DNA from: Psychroserpens sp. NJDZ02
GTDB taxonomy: Bacteria; Bacteroidota; Bacteroidia; Flavobacteriales; Flavobacteriaceae
NCBI RefSeq assembly: GCF_004843725.1
Contig: NZ_CP039451.1
Location: forward strand, 1,672,501 to 1,736,500
DNA length: 64,000 bases
Direction of reading: 5' to 3'
Shown here: one piece after another, positions 1 to 7,981 of the stretch
Numbering within the stretch: the stretch's first letter is position 1
How the letters are laid out: every line of letters begins with the position of its first letter
Made by a program: the position numbers and the translations under genes
The notes under the pieces: generated by a model
Seen by the model: the letters and a program-made list of their open reading frames with translations, nothing else
Database searches by the model: none
What the model was told of the DNA's origin: nothing

Positions 1-534
1 GACGTAAATCTTTTAAAATGGAGAGCTGCAACTGGCGAAACTGCTTTTGAGAAAACAGCATTAACTCCGGATCATATTTCTGAGCAAGAGTATTTTGATC
101 ACGGGACATTATTAGTCGCATTTGTAAAGTCTGGTGTAGAACTGGCTTACGAAACTATGGTAAGTGCGGGAATTATTGAAGACTCTGCTTATTACGAGTC
201 GCTTCACGAGTTACCATTAATAGCGAATACAATTGCTAGAAAAAAATTATTTGAAATGAACAGAGTCATTTCTGATACAGCAGAATATGGGTGTTATTTA
301 TTTGACCATGCTTGTAAACCGTTATTAACAGATTTTATGAAAACGGTTGAAACAGATATAATTGGTAAATCATTTTCTGCAACAACAGGGGTTGATAATA
401 TCGAATTAATAGCAGTAAACGATGCGATTAGAAATCATCCAATCGAAGCAGTCGGAAAACGATTAAGAGCTGCAATGACAGCAATGAAAATTATAAAATC
501 TGATGTTAAGACGGAAGCATCAGTTTTAGCATAA
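1..534 (+). CDS. ilvC: Ketol-acid reductoisomerase, C-terminal part (5' end outside window)
   Basis: The frame is open from base 1, so this is the last 177 residues of a longer protein. They match the duplicated C-terminal helical domain of class II (long, E. coli-type) ketol-acid reductoisomerase, with segments such as [10 protein letters not shown] and [20 protein letters not shown]. The enzyme converts acetolactate or acetohydroxybutyrate to the dihydroxy acids of valine and isoleucine synthesis, using NADPH. The N-terminal Rossmann domain is not in view. ilvA follows 97 bp downstream on the same strand, consistent with one branched-chain amino acid operon. Identification is by sequence recognition only. 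Confidence 0.93.
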   Translation, partial: DVNLLKWRAATGETAFEKTALTPDHISEQEYFDHGTLLVAFVKSGVELAYETMVSAGIIEDSAYYESLHELPLIANTIARKKLFEMNRVISDTAEYGCYLFDHACKPLLTDFMKTVETDIIGKSFSATTGVDNIELIAVNDAIRNHPIEAVGKRLRAAMTAMKIIKSDVKTEASVLA

Positions 535-548
535 TAGCTAATTAGCTT

Positions 549-624
549 GTCACACTGAGCGCAGTCGAAGTGTTTCATTTATAACATAAAAATATTGTCA
601 TCCTGAACTTGATTCAGGATCTCA
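549..624. repeat. Two interspersed palindromic repeats between ilvC and ilvA
   Basis: Two short imperfect dyads lie in the 97-bp gap: CACACTGAGCGCAGTCGAAGTG (arms CAC/GTG, around 551-572) and ATCCTGAA...TTCAGGAT (about 599-619). Both resemble repeats scattered through flavobacterial genomes, and related dyads recur at 9.1, 10.3-10.8 and 48.0 kb in this window. The second ends about 12 bases before the ilvA start, so it would sit as a hairpin in the ilvC-ilvA message. Confidence 0.65.
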
Positions 625-631
625 TCAAAAA

Positions 632-1900
632 ATGGAAGAAACCAAAACAACATACAGGCCCACTTTAGAAGCTGTTGAGGCTGCTGCCGAAAAATTAAGA
701 GGCGTTGCTACCGTAACGCCTTTAATTTCAAACATGCGATATTCAAAGCAATTTGAAGCAAATATCATGTTTAAACGCGAAGACTTACAGCAAGTACGTT
801 CCTATAAAATTAGAGGCGCTTATAATAAAATGTCGTCTTTAACTGAAGCAGAAGCTGAAAAAGGAATTGTATGTGCAAGTGCAGGAAACCATGCGCAAGG
901 TGTGGCGTTATCTTGTAAATTGTTAAAAATAAAAGGGACTATTTTTATGCCGTCTCCAACACCAAATCAAAAGGTGGAACAGGTTAAAATGTTCGGAGAA
1001 GATTATATAGAGGTAGTATTAGTGGGCGATACGTTTGATGATGCGTATCATGCTGCAATGGAGGATTGCGAACGTTTAAACAAAGCGTTTATTCATCCGT
1101 TTAATGATAAAAAAGTGATTGAAGGTCAAGCAACGGTTGGTCTAGAGATTATAGATCAAACGGAGTTTCATCCAATAGATTACGTTTTTGTGCCTATTGG
1201 AGGTGGTGGTTTATCTTCAGGCTTATCGTCTGTTTTTAAGTTATTATCACCACACACAAAAATTATAGGTGTGGAGCCAAAAGGGGCACCTTCCATGTTA
1301 ACGTCAATAAGAAATAATACAAACACCGAGTTAGATGAGATCGATAGTTTTGTCGATGGTGCAGCGGTCAAGCGTGTTGGTGATTTAAATTTTGCTATTT
1401 GTAAAGAGACATTACATCGTGTGGTTACTGTAGATGAAGGTAAGATTTGCCAAACCATTTTAGATTTATACAATAAAGAAGCGATTGTAGCAGAGCCTGC
1501 AGGGGTTTTAAGTTTATCTGCTTTAGAATATTTTAAAGAAGAAATTAAAGGTAAAAATGTAGTTTGTGTTATTAGCGGAAGTAATAACGATATTACACGG
1601 ACTGCCGAAATCAAAGAGCGCGCGCTATTGTATGCTGATTTAAAGCACTATTTTATTGTTAAGTTTCCGCAACGTTCAGGAGCATTAAGAGATTTTGTTG
1701 TTGATATTTTGGGTGATACAGATGATATTACTCATTTTGAATACACTAAAAAAGCTAATCGTGAAAATGATGTTGCTGTAGTTGGAATTGAGTTAAAATC
1801 TCCAAACGACCTAGAGCCCTTGATTACAAAAATGAAACGGCACAATTTTTATGGAGATTATCTAAATGATAAGCCGGATTTATTTCAGTTTTTAGTCTAA
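632..1900 (+). CDS. ilvA: Threonine dehydratase (threonine ammonia-lyase), biosynthetic
   Basis: PLP-dependent deamination of threonine to 2-oxobutyrate, the first step to isoleucine. The 422-residue protein shows the PLP-lysine motif SYKIRGAYNK near residue 57, the phosphate-binding GGGGLSSG loop near residue 190, and a C-terminal ACT-like regulatory domain from about residue 340 (YFIVKFPQRSGALRDF) that in this family carries isoleucine feedback. There is one such domain, so this is the shorter regulatory form. The ATG at 632 gives the expected N-terminus. It lies downstream of ilvC, so product and pathway agree with the context. Confidence 0.95.
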   Translation: MEETKTTYRPTLEAVEAAAEKLRGVATVTPLISNMRYSKQFEANIMFKREDLQQVRSYKIRGAYNKMSSLTEAEAEKGIVCASAGNHAQGVALSCKLLKIKGTIFMPSPTPNQKVEQVKMFGEDYIEVVLVGDTFDDAYHAAMEDCERLNKAFIHPFNDKKVIEGQATVGLEIIDQTEFHPIDYVFVPIGGGGLSSGLSSVFKLLSPHTKIIGVEPKGAPSMLTSIRNNTNTELDEIDSFVDGAAVKRVGDLNFAICKETLHRVVTVDEGKICQTILDLYNKEAIVAEPAGVLSLSALEYFKEEIKGKNVVCVISGSNNDITRTAEIKERALLYADLKHYFIVKFPQRSGALRDFVVDILGDTDDITHFEYTKKANRENDVAVVGIELKSPNDLEPLITKMKRHNFYGDYLNDKPDLFQFLV

Positions 1901-2066
1901 TATTTTAGTTTTAAAAATGAATTATGTTTTTGCTAAAACGTTTTAGTAATGAGTTATAAATATTTAAAAGTTTAAATACGTGATAATTCACTAAATCTTT
2001 TATTTATAATTGGTTACGTGGGTTTTTTGTTTGAAATTAGCTTTATAATATTTTAATATTTCACAA
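1901..2066 (+). promoter_or_regulatory. Intergenic region with perfect palindrome CTAAAACGTTTTAG upstream of gapN
   Basis: The 166-bp gap contains an uninterrupted 14-bp palindrome CTAAAACGTTTTAG at 1933-1946 with a central CG, the layout of many LacI/GalR-family operators. No convincing -33/-7 pair was found: TAGCTTTA at 2038-2045 matches TAnnTTTG at 7 of 8 positions, but the nearest TTG lies too far upstream. No LacI-type regulator is present in the window. That the site is an operator is inference. Confidence 0.4.
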
Positions 2067-3659
2067 ATGAAAACACCTTTTTTAAATATTCCAGAAGCCT
2101 TTCAAATTACAAATCAAACTAATCAAGACACGTATTTGGTTGGAGGAGAATTAATACCTTGGAGTGGAGAAACGTCACAGGTATTTTCATCAATTTCTTC
2201 TACCGCAGATTATAAGCCTACTTTACTAGGAAGTATTCCAACTTTAGGAGAAAAAGAAGCTTTAGAGGCTTTGGACGCTGCGTGTGTTGCTTATAATAAA
2301 GGTCAAGGTTTATGGCCAACCATGAAAGTAGTGGATCGTATTGCATGTATGGAGAAATTTGTGTTGCAAATGAAAACCAAACGTGACGAAGTCGTGAAGT
2401 TACTAATGTGGGAAATTGGTAAAAGTTTACCGGATTCGGAAAAAGAATTTGATAGAACGGTTGAATACATTTATGATACTATTGAAGATTATAAACAAAT
2501 GGACCGCGATAGTGCTAAATTTGAAAAAAATGCAGGTGTAAATGCTCATATTCGTCGTGGACCTTTAGGCGTGGTATTGTGTTTAGGGCCTTATAATTAT
2601 CCTTTAAATGAAACGTTTGCACTATTGATTCCGGCTTTAATTATGGGTAATACAACCATTTTTAAACCAGCAAAACATGGTGTTTTATTAATTTCACCTT
2701 TACTAGAAGCGTTTCAAACTAGTTTTCCAAAAGGAGTTGTTAATATTATTTATGGAAGAGGACGTACTGTGGCTTCTCCAATTATGGAATCTGGAAAAGT
2801 TGATGTATTGGCTTTGATAGGAAATAGTACTTCTGCAAATGCATTACAAAATCAGCACCCAAAAAGTAATAGACTACGTTTGGTTTTAGGTTTAGAAGCA
2901 AAAAATCCTGCAATTGTTTTAAAAGATGCTGATTTAGATTTGGCGATAGACGAGTGTATCGCGGGGTCAACTTCTTTTAATGGGCAGCGATGTACAGCGT
3001 TAAAAGTGCTGTATGTACATCAAGATATTGTAGAAGAATTCAATAAGCGCTTTTCAGCAAAAGTAGACGCGCTTAAATTTGGTAACCCATGGGAAGATGG
3101 AGCTAAACTAACGCCATTACCTGAGCCTGGGAAACCAGCATATATTCAAGAGTTAATAGATGATGCTACTTCTAAAGGCGCAAAAATTATTAATGCAAAA
3201 GGAGGAGAGACGACAGAGAATTATATTTTTCCAGCAGTTTTGTATCCTGTGTCTAAAGACATGCGCGTATTTCAAGAGGAGCAATTTGGACCAGTAATTC
3301 CAGTCGTTCCTTTTACAGATATTGAACAACCTTTAGATGATATGGCTGCCTCTAATTATGGACAACAAGTTAGTTTGTTTGGTCAGGATGTAAAGACACT
3401 AGCACCCTTAATTGATACGTTAGTAAATTTAGTGTGTCGTGTCAATTTAAACAGTTCTTGTCAACGTGGGCCAGATGTGTATCCGTTTACAGGGCGTAAA
3501 GATTCCGCAGTAGCAACATTAAGTGTACATGATGCCTTGCGTTCTTTTTCGATACGGACGTTTGTAGCTTCAAAAGACAACGAGTATAACAATGCTATTT
3601 TAAAAGAATTGTTAGATTCTAGAGCATCAAACTTTGTAAGTACAGATTATATTTTATAG
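2067..3659 (+). CDS. gapN: Aldehyde dehydrogenase, probable NADP-dependent non-phosphorylating glyceraldehyde-3-phosphate dehydrogenase (GapN)
   Basis: A 530-residue member of the aldehyde dehydrogenase superfamily. Visible landmarks are the cofactor segment [19 protein letters not shown], the general-base Glu in [16 protein letters not shown] (about residue 277) and the catalytic Cys in [11 protein letters not shown] (about residue 309). GQRCTA and the overall arrangement fit GapN, which oxidises glyceraldehyde 3-phosphate straight to 3-phosphoglycerate while making NADPH. Another aldehyde substrate cannot be excluded from sequence alone. It is monocistronic as far as can be seen, with a possible operator palindrome upstream and a terminator-like hairpin downstream. 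Confidence 0.8.
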   Translation: MKTPFLNIPEAFQITNQTNQDTYLVGGELIPWSGETSQVFSSISSTADYKPTLLGSIPTLGEKEALEALDAACVAYNKGQGLWPTMKVVDRIACMEKFVLQMKTKRDEVVKLLMWEIGKSLPDSEKEFDRTVEYIYDTIEDYKQMDRDSAKFEKNAGVNAHIRRGPLGVVLCLGPYNYPLNETFALLIPALIMGNTTIFKPAKHGVLLISPLLEAFQTSFPKGVVNIIYGRGRTVASPIMESGKVDVLALIGNSTSANALQNQHPKSNRLRLVLGLEAKNPAIVLKDADLDLAIDECIAGSTSFNGQRCTALKVLYVHQDIVEEFNKRFSAKVDALKFGNPWEDGAKLTPLPEPGKPAYIQELIDDATSKGAKIINAKGGETTENYIFPAVLYPVSKDMRVFQEEQFGPVIPVVPFTDIEQPLDDMAASNYGQQVSLFGQDVKTLAPLIDTLVNLVCRVNLNSSCQRGPDVYPFTGRKDSAVATLSVHDALRSFSIRTFVASKDNEYNNAILKELLDSRASNFVSTDYIL

Positions 3660-3672
3660 TTTTTAAAGTTGA

Positions 3673-3714
3673 AAAGCCTAATAATGAGATTTATATAATT
3701 ATTGGGCTTTAAAA
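3673..3714 (+). terminator. Hairpin downstream of gapN
   Basis: AAAGCCTAATAAT (from 3673) pairs with ATTATTGGGCTTT (to 3710) with one G-T wobble around a short AT-rich loop. The following run is TTTAAAA rather than a long U-tract, so termination would be weak. It separates gapN from the arginine leader. Confidence 0.5.
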
Positions 3715-3732
3715 TTAAGATTTCATAAAAAA

Positions 3733-3761
3733 TTGGACTAATTGAATATTTTACTAGTTTG
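3733..3761 (+). promoter_or_regulatory. Possible promoter of the arginine operon
   Basis: TTG at 3733-3735 and TAGTTTG at 3755-3761 resemble the Bacteroidota -33 TTG and -7 TAnnTTTG boxes, with 19 bases between them but one base missing in the -7 box. A start about 7 bases on would leave roughly 20 nt before the leader ORF at 3789. This is weak evidence, supported mainly by position. Confidence 0.35.
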
Positions 3762-3788
3762 TATTAAATTAATTTATAGATTTACAAC

Positions 3789-3854
3789 ATGTTTACATTA
3801 CTAAATAAAAACGAAAGACCCACAAGTTTGCTATTACGCAGACGACGTCGCTAA
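3789..3854 (+). CDS. Arginine leader peptide (21 aa) of the arg operon
   Basis: A short ORF reads MFTLLNKNERPTS, then three Leu, then five consecutive Arg and a TAA stop. The Arg codons are CGC AGA CGA CGT CGC at 3837-3851. It begins 302 bp upstream of the first structural gene of a complete arginine biosynthesis operon and just after a candidate promoter. A run of the end-product amino acid at the end of a tiny ORF is the hallmark of transcription-attenuation leaders (compare his and leu leaders), so the context fits the reading closely. Translation itself cannot be seen. No strong Shine-Dalgarno is present, which is normal for Bacteroidota. Confidence 0.72.
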   Translation: MFTLLNKNERPTSLLLRRRRR

Positions 3855-4045
3855 TACGCATACTTCAAGCTTTTAGTTAATAGTTTTTATTTTTTTTTCA
3901 GACAGTGAACAATCCAACACAAATAGTTTCTTTTTTAAATACAGTTATTAGAAATAATAACAGGATAACCCTACGTCCTATTTTCTGTCGTCGCCCTTAG
4001 GGTGTACTTCTATTTATAGAACTAAGGTGAGTCCGGTTCTGCTTT
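3837..4045 (+). promoter_or_regulatory. Candidate arginine attenuator RNA between leader peptide and first arg gene
   Basis: Several mutually exclusive stems can be drawn. GACGAC inside the Arg codons (3841-3846) pairs with GTCGTC (3987-3992). ACCCTA (3968-3973) pairs with TAGGGT (3998-4003). CCTTAG (3995-4000) pairs with CTAAGG (4022-4027), enclosing TTCTAT/ATAGAA. AGAAC (4018-4022) pairs with GTTCT (4036-4040). Each overlaps the next, as in an attenuator. A U-tract of five then nine T (3884-3898) follows the leader stop by about 30 nt but has no strong hairpin before it, and no classic terminator ends the region. Whether termination is intrinsic, Rho-dependent or translational is therefore open. 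Confidence 0.42.
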
Positions 4046-4090
4046 CAAAAACAAAAATTATTACATTTTTTAATTTAAAATTCAATTACA

Positions 4091-4726
4091 ATGGAAATTG
4101 TTATTGCTGATAAATCGCATAGTATTTACGCAGATATTATTTGTAACACTATTGCTGATGCTGCTCAAGTTAGAGGGACAGGTATTGCAAAACGCAAGCC
4201 GGAATATGTTATTACTAAAATGGAAAATGGTAATGCTGTTATTGCTTTAGAGGGCGATAAATTTGCAGGCTTTTGTTATATCGAACAATGGGGTCATGGC
4301 AAATTTGTAGCTAATTCTGGATTAATTGTACATCCAGATTTTAGAAACATTGGCTTAGCTAAGCAGATCAAACATAAAATATTTGTGCATTCTAGAACCA
4401 AGTTTCCGGATGCTAAAGTATTTAGTATTACTACAGGTTTAGCGGTTATGAAAATGAATAGCGATTTAGGCTATAAACCAGTGACGTTTTCAGAATTAAC
4501 AGACGATCAATCCTTTTGGAATGGTTGTCAGACCTGCAAAAACTTTGATGTTTTAACTAGGACAGAACAAAAAATGTGCTTGTGTACAGGGATGTTGTAT
4601 GATCCTTCTAAAAAGGAAGCAATAAAACCAGTAGCAAATAATCATGATAAAAAAGTATGGACCAGATTGAAAAATATTAAGCAATCTATGTTCTTAAAAA
4701 AAGAAAAGAATGAAAAAAGCGAATAA
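4091..4726 (+). CDS. GNAT-family N-acetyltransferase, first gene of the arg operon
   Basis: A 211-residue GNAT protein. The acetyl-CoA region is seen in SGLIVHPDFRNIGLAKQIKH (about residues 77-96), which has the R-x-x-G-x-A pattern. A C-terminal extension carries a four-cysteine arrangement, CQTC and CLC with about 16 residues between, possibly metal-binding. No argA, argJ or classical N-acetylglutamate synthase is present in the operon, and this gene occupies the first position, overlapping the upstream alternative argG start. It is therefore a good candidate for the enzyme that acylates glutamate (N-acetyl or N-succinyl) in this lineage. That function is inferred from context, not from the sequence. 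Confidence 0.8.
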   Translation: MEIVIADKSHSIYADIICNTIADAAQVRGTGIAKRKPEYVITKMENGNAVIALEGDKFAGFCYIEQWGHGKFVANSGLIVHPDFRNIGLAKQIKHKIFVHSRTKFPDAKVFSITTGLAVMKMNSDLGYKPVTFSELTDDQSFWNGCQTCKNFDVLTRTEQKMCLCTGMLYDPSKKEAIKPVANNHDKKVWTRLKNIKQSMFLKKEKNEKSE

Positions 4727-4754
4727 ATCCTATAATGCTTTCTCTTTGGGAAAG

Positions 4755-5951
4755 ATGTCAGAGAGTGACAAAAAGGGGAAATTAGTCATAGCATATAGTG
4801 GTGGATTAGATACATCCTATTGTGCAGTAAGTTTAAGTAAAGCAGGTTACGATGTGCATGCGGTAAGCGTAAATACGGGTGGTTTTTCTGATGAAGAAAT
4901 TAAAACTATCGAAGCTAATGCCTATAAAATGGGTGTGTCAACCTATAAAAATATTGACGCAATTGCATCGTATTATGATAAAGTGATTAAGTATTTAATC
5001 TTCGGAAATGTTTTGAAGAACAATACCTATCCGTTATCTGTTAGTGCAGAACGTATTATTCAAGCAATCGAAATTATCGAATATGCTAAAAGTATTGATG
5101 CCGAATATATCGCACACGGAAGCACGGGAGCTGGAAATGATCAAGTACGTTTTGATATGATTTTTCAAACGTTAGCGCCACATATTAAAATCATCACGCC
5201 AATTAGAGACGGAAGTTTAAGCAGACAACAAGAAATTGATTACTTAAAAGAAAACGGTATCGAAGCTTCTTGGGAAAAGGCAAAATATTCTGTTAATAAA
5301 GGACTTTGGGGAACCAGTGTTGGTGGAGAAGAAACATTAACATCAGAAAAGCCATTACCAGAAAGTGCTTATCCTTCACAATTAAAGCATGCAGAGGATG
5401 AAAAAGTGACATTAACCTTTTTAAAAGGCGAATTGGTTGCTGTAAACGGAATTGAAAACGCATCAGACGTAAATATTGAAGTCTTAAACAACTTGGCGTC
5501 AGGGTATGCTATTGGAAGAGATATTCACGTTGGAGATACAATAGTTGGTATTAAAGGTCGTGTTGGTTTTGAGGCTGCAGGAGCTTTGGTGATTATTAAA
5601 GCGCATCATTTATTAGAAAAGCATACGTTGACCAAATGGCAATTACAACACAAGGATTATATGTCAAATTTCTACGGAATGCATTTGCATGAAGGGCAAT
5701 ATTTAGATCCTGTAATGCGTGACATGGAAGCCTTTTTGCAAAGCAGCCAAGGCAAAGTGTCGGGAGATGTTTTTGTAACCTTAAAACCATACCATTTTAC
5801 CGTAGACGGAATTAGCTCTAAACATGATTTAATGAATGCAAAGTTTGGAAGTTATGGCGAAGAAAATAAAGGGTGGACTGCTGAGGAGGCTAAAGGCTTT
5901 ATCAAAATAGTTGGTAATCAAAATAAGATTTATCAACAAGTAAATAATTAA
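4755..5951 (+). CDS. argG: Argininosuccinate synthase
   Basis: Joins citrulline and aspartate with ATP. The PP-loop motif AYSGGLDTS lies at residues 13-21 when translation starts at the ATG at 4755, the usual distance from the N-terminus. The ATG at 4710 in the same frame would add 15 residues and overlap the GNAT gene by 17 bp, and is less likely. Other family segments are AEYIAHGSTGAGNDQVRFD and WGTSVGGEE. At about 398 residues the length is normal. It is co-directional with and 28 bp after the GNAT gene. Confidence 0.94.
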   Translation: MSESDKKGKLVIAYSGGLDTSYCAVSLSKAGYDVHAVSVNTGGFSDEEIKTIEANAYKMGVSTYKNIDAIASYYDKVIKYLIFGNVLKNNTYPLSVSAERIIQAIEIIEYAKSIDAEYIAHGSTGAGNDQVRFDMIFQTLAPHIKIITPIRDGSLSRQQEIDYLKENGIEASWEKAKYSVNKGLWGTSVGGEETLTSEKPLPESAYPSQLKHAEDEKVTLTFLKGELVAVNGIENASDVNIEVLNNLASGYAIGRDIHVGDTIVGIKGRVGFEAAGALVIIKAHHLLEKHTLTKWQLQHKDYMSNFYGMHLHEGQYLDPVMRDMEAFLQSSQGKVSGDVFVTLKPYHFTVDGISSKHDLMNAKFGSYGEENKGWTAEEAKGFIKIVGNQNKIYQQVNN

Positions 5952-5959
5952 TTGAATGA

Positions 5960-5990
5960 GACCTGTTAGGTTTTTGAAACCTAACAGGTC
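5960..5990. repeat. Perfect 14-bp inverted repeat (argG-argC spacer)
   Basis: GACCTGTTAGGTTT (5960-5973), loop TTG, then AAACCTAACAGGTC (5977-5990): a perfect hairpin with no following U-tract. The ACCTGTTAGGTTT sequence is a well-known dispersed flavobacterial repeat. It lies between two genes of one operon, so it probably folds in the mRNA and may affect stability of the upstream message, but that is inference. Confidence 0.75.
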
Positions 5991-6036
5991 TGAAGTCAGT
6001 TGAACTAAAAGATTCCCGTTTTCTAGGGAAATAGAT

Positions 6037-7020
6037 ATGAAAAAATTAGAAATAGGAATCATTGGAGGTGCAGGTTATACAGCTGGAGAACTTATTAGAT
6101 TGTTGTTAAATCATCCAAAAGCAAACATCAATTTTATTTACAGTACGTCAAATGCTGGTAACAAAATATCTAAAGTACACCAAGATTTAATTGGTAGTAC
6201 AGATTTAGAGTTTTCAAGTCAAATTAACTCAGAAGTAGAGGTGCTGTTTTTGTGTTTAGGTCACGGAAATTCTAAAGGGTTTTTAGAGAAAAATTCATTT
6301 TCTGCTGAAACTAAAATTATTGATTTGAGTAATGATTTCAGGTTAACTAAAGATGCCATTTTTGAAGGCAAAACGTTTATTTATGGTTTACCGGAATTAA
6401 ATAAAGAAGCGATTAAAAAAGCGAATTACATTGCAAATCCAGGGTGTTTTGCATCTGCGATTCAGTTGGCATTATTGCCTTTAGCTAAAGCTGAAGTATT
6501 GCAAAACGATGTACATATTAATGCGGTTACAGGAGCGACAGGCGCAGGGACATCGTTATCAGCAACCACACATTTTACGTGGCGAGATAATAACTTTTCG
6601 CATTATAAGGCTTTTACGCATCAACATTTAGGAGAGATTAATCAATCGGTGAAACTGTTGCAATCTAATTTTAATTCGGAGATCAACTTTATGCCAAATC
6701 GAGGTGATTTTTCAAGAGGAATTTTTGCGACCATGTACACTAGGTTTAAAGGAAACTTGGAAGACGCAAAAGCATTGTATAACGCGTTTTATAAAGATAC
6801 TGCTTTTACTGTGGTTTCGGATGATGAGATTCACTTAAAACAAGTAATAAACACCAATAAGTGTATTCTTCATTTACATAAACATGAAGACAAATTATTG
6901 GTGACAAGTATCATTGATAATTTATTAAAAGGTGCTTCGGGACAAGCTGTTCAAAACATGAACTTAATGTTTGGTTTTGATGAAACAGAAGGTTTAAAAC
7001 TGAAAGCAACTTATTTTTAA
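6037..7020 (+). CDS. argC: N-acetyl- (or N-succinyl-) gamma-glutamyl-phosphate reductase
   Basis: NADPH-dependent reduction of the acyl-glutamyl phosphate made by ArgB. A Rossmann start GIIGGAGYTAGELIRLL (residues about 5-21) and the catalytic Cys137 in NPGCFASAIQLALLPL are visible, together with HQHLGEINQ, the conserved His region. The 327-residue length is usual for the family. Third structural gene of the arginine operon, followed by a 160-bp repeat-filled gap before proC. Confidence 0.95.
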   Translation: MKKLEIGIIGGAGYTAGELIRLLLNHPKANINFIYSTSNAGNKISKVHQDLIGSTDLEFSSQINSEVEVLFLCLGHGNSKGFLEKNSFSAETKIIDLSNDFRLTKDAIFEGKTFIYGLPELNKEAIKKANYIANPGCFASAIQLALLPLAKAEVLQNDVHINAVTGATGAGTSLSATTHFTWRDNNFSHYKAFTHQHLGEINQSVKLLQSNFNSEINFMPNRGDFSRGIFATMYTRFKGNLEDAKALYNAFYKDTAFTVVSDDEIHLKQVINTNKCILHLHKHEDKLLVTSIIDNLLKGASGQAVQNMNLMFGFDETEGLKLKATYF

Positions 7021-7033
7021 AAGTACTGCAGCT

Positions 7034-7165
7034 GCGTTAGCGGTTGAAGTGGCATCCTTTTTTGACGTCAGTTCGAGTGAATTTGTGAAGCATGAGCAAA
7101 TTTTTATCGAGAACAAGGCAAAAAAGATATAACGGAAGACGCGACCCTTGTGGTAACGCCCAAAC
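7034..7165. repeat. Interspersed bipartite repeat element, copy A
   Basis: The argC-proC gap is almost entirely a composite repeat. A left core (GCGTTAGCGGTTGAAG then TGGCATCCTTTTTT, 7034-7063) and a right core (AAAAAAGATATAACGGAAG then ACGCGACCC...GGTAACGCCC, 7120-7162) flank a nested repeat GTCAGTTCGAGTG...ATCGAGAAC. Recognisable relatives occur at 46650-46813 and, more divergent, at 51709-51787. This is a widespread flavobacterial intergenic sequence of unknown function. Confidence 0.7.
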
Positions 7166-7180
7166 AAAAAAATCGAACAA

Positions 7181-7981
7181 ATGAAAATAGCAATTATAGG
7201 AACAGGAAACTTAGGAAAGTCTATCGCAAAAGGTTTGATTACCAACAATGCGATTACTAGTTTGTATTTAACCAAACGGAATTTGGATGAGATTCAAGAA
7301 TTTGATGGTTATAAAAATGTGCATTTAACAACGGATAATACCGAAGCTGTAAAACAATCTGATATCATCATTTTTGCGGTGCAACCAGCACATTTTGAGC
7401 AAATATTGAATGACATTAAGCCAGAATTAACAGAGAAACACGTCTTGATTTCGACCATTACAGGTTTTCTGATTCCTAAAATTGAAGCACAAGTTGGTGC
7501 CGATAAATTTATCATTCGTGCGATGCCAAATACAGCAATTGCAGTTGGTAAATCCATGACGTGTTTGTGCAGTAATGTGCAAGGCGAAAAACGCATTAAA
7601 ATCGCTGAGGCTATTTTTAACCGCTTAGGACATTCTTTAAGTATTCCGGAAAGTCAAATGCAAGCAGCAACTGTGGTTTGCGCAAGTGGTGTGGCGTTTT
7701 GGATGCGTCTAATTAGAGCAACAACGCAGGCTGCTATTCAGTTAGGTTTTGATGCTAAAGAAGCGCAAGAATTAGCGATGTATACTAGTGAAGGTGCTGC
7801 AAGTTTATTGATTACCAATGGGAATCATCCGGAAGAGGAAATAGATAGGGTAACGACTCCAAAAGGGTGTACGATTGAAGGTTTGAATGAGATGGAGCAC
7901 AAAGGGTTGAGTTCGTCTTTAATACAAGGTATGATTGCCTCGTTTAACAAGATTAGTAACATTAAAGAAGAGCAGATATGA
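7181..7981 (+). CDS. proC: Pyrroline-5-carboxylate reductase-family protein
   Basis: 266 residues with an N-terminal NAD(P) fold MKIAIIGTGNLGKSIAKGL and the family segments RAMPNTAIAVGKSMT and the C-terminal TPKGCTIEGLNEMEHKG. Normally it reduces pyrroline-5-carboxylate to proline. Its place inside the arginine operon, with the stop overlapping the argD start by 4 bp (ATGA), is typical of Flavobacteriia and links proline and arginine synthesis through shared glutamate-semialdehyde chemistry. A role on an arginine intermediate cannot be excluded. Confidence 0.9.
   Translation: MKIAIIGTGNLGKSIAKGLITNNAITSLYLTKRNLDEIQEFDGYKNVHLTTDNTEAVKQSDIIIFAVQPAHFEQILNDIKPELTEKHVLISTITGFLIPKIEAQVGADKFIIRAMPNTAIAVGKSMTCLCSNVQGEKRIKIAEAIFNRLGHSLSIPESQMQAATVVCASGVAFWMRLIRATTQAAIQLGFDAKEAQELAMYTSEGAASLLITNGNHPEEEIDRVTTPKGCTIEGLNEMEHKGLSSSLIQGMIASFNKISNIKEEQI

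Noticed and set aside
1180..1614. A 144-codon minus-strand ORF inside ilvA
   Set aside because: It lies fully within a well-supported gene on the other strand and looks like an antisense shadow; the same applies to the antisense ORFs in gltB, argF', leuB, leuC, leuA and accC.
3884..3899. Classic intrinsic terminator right after the arginine leader peptide
   Set aside because: A long T-run is present but no stable hairpin precedes it directly, so I did not call a terminator.
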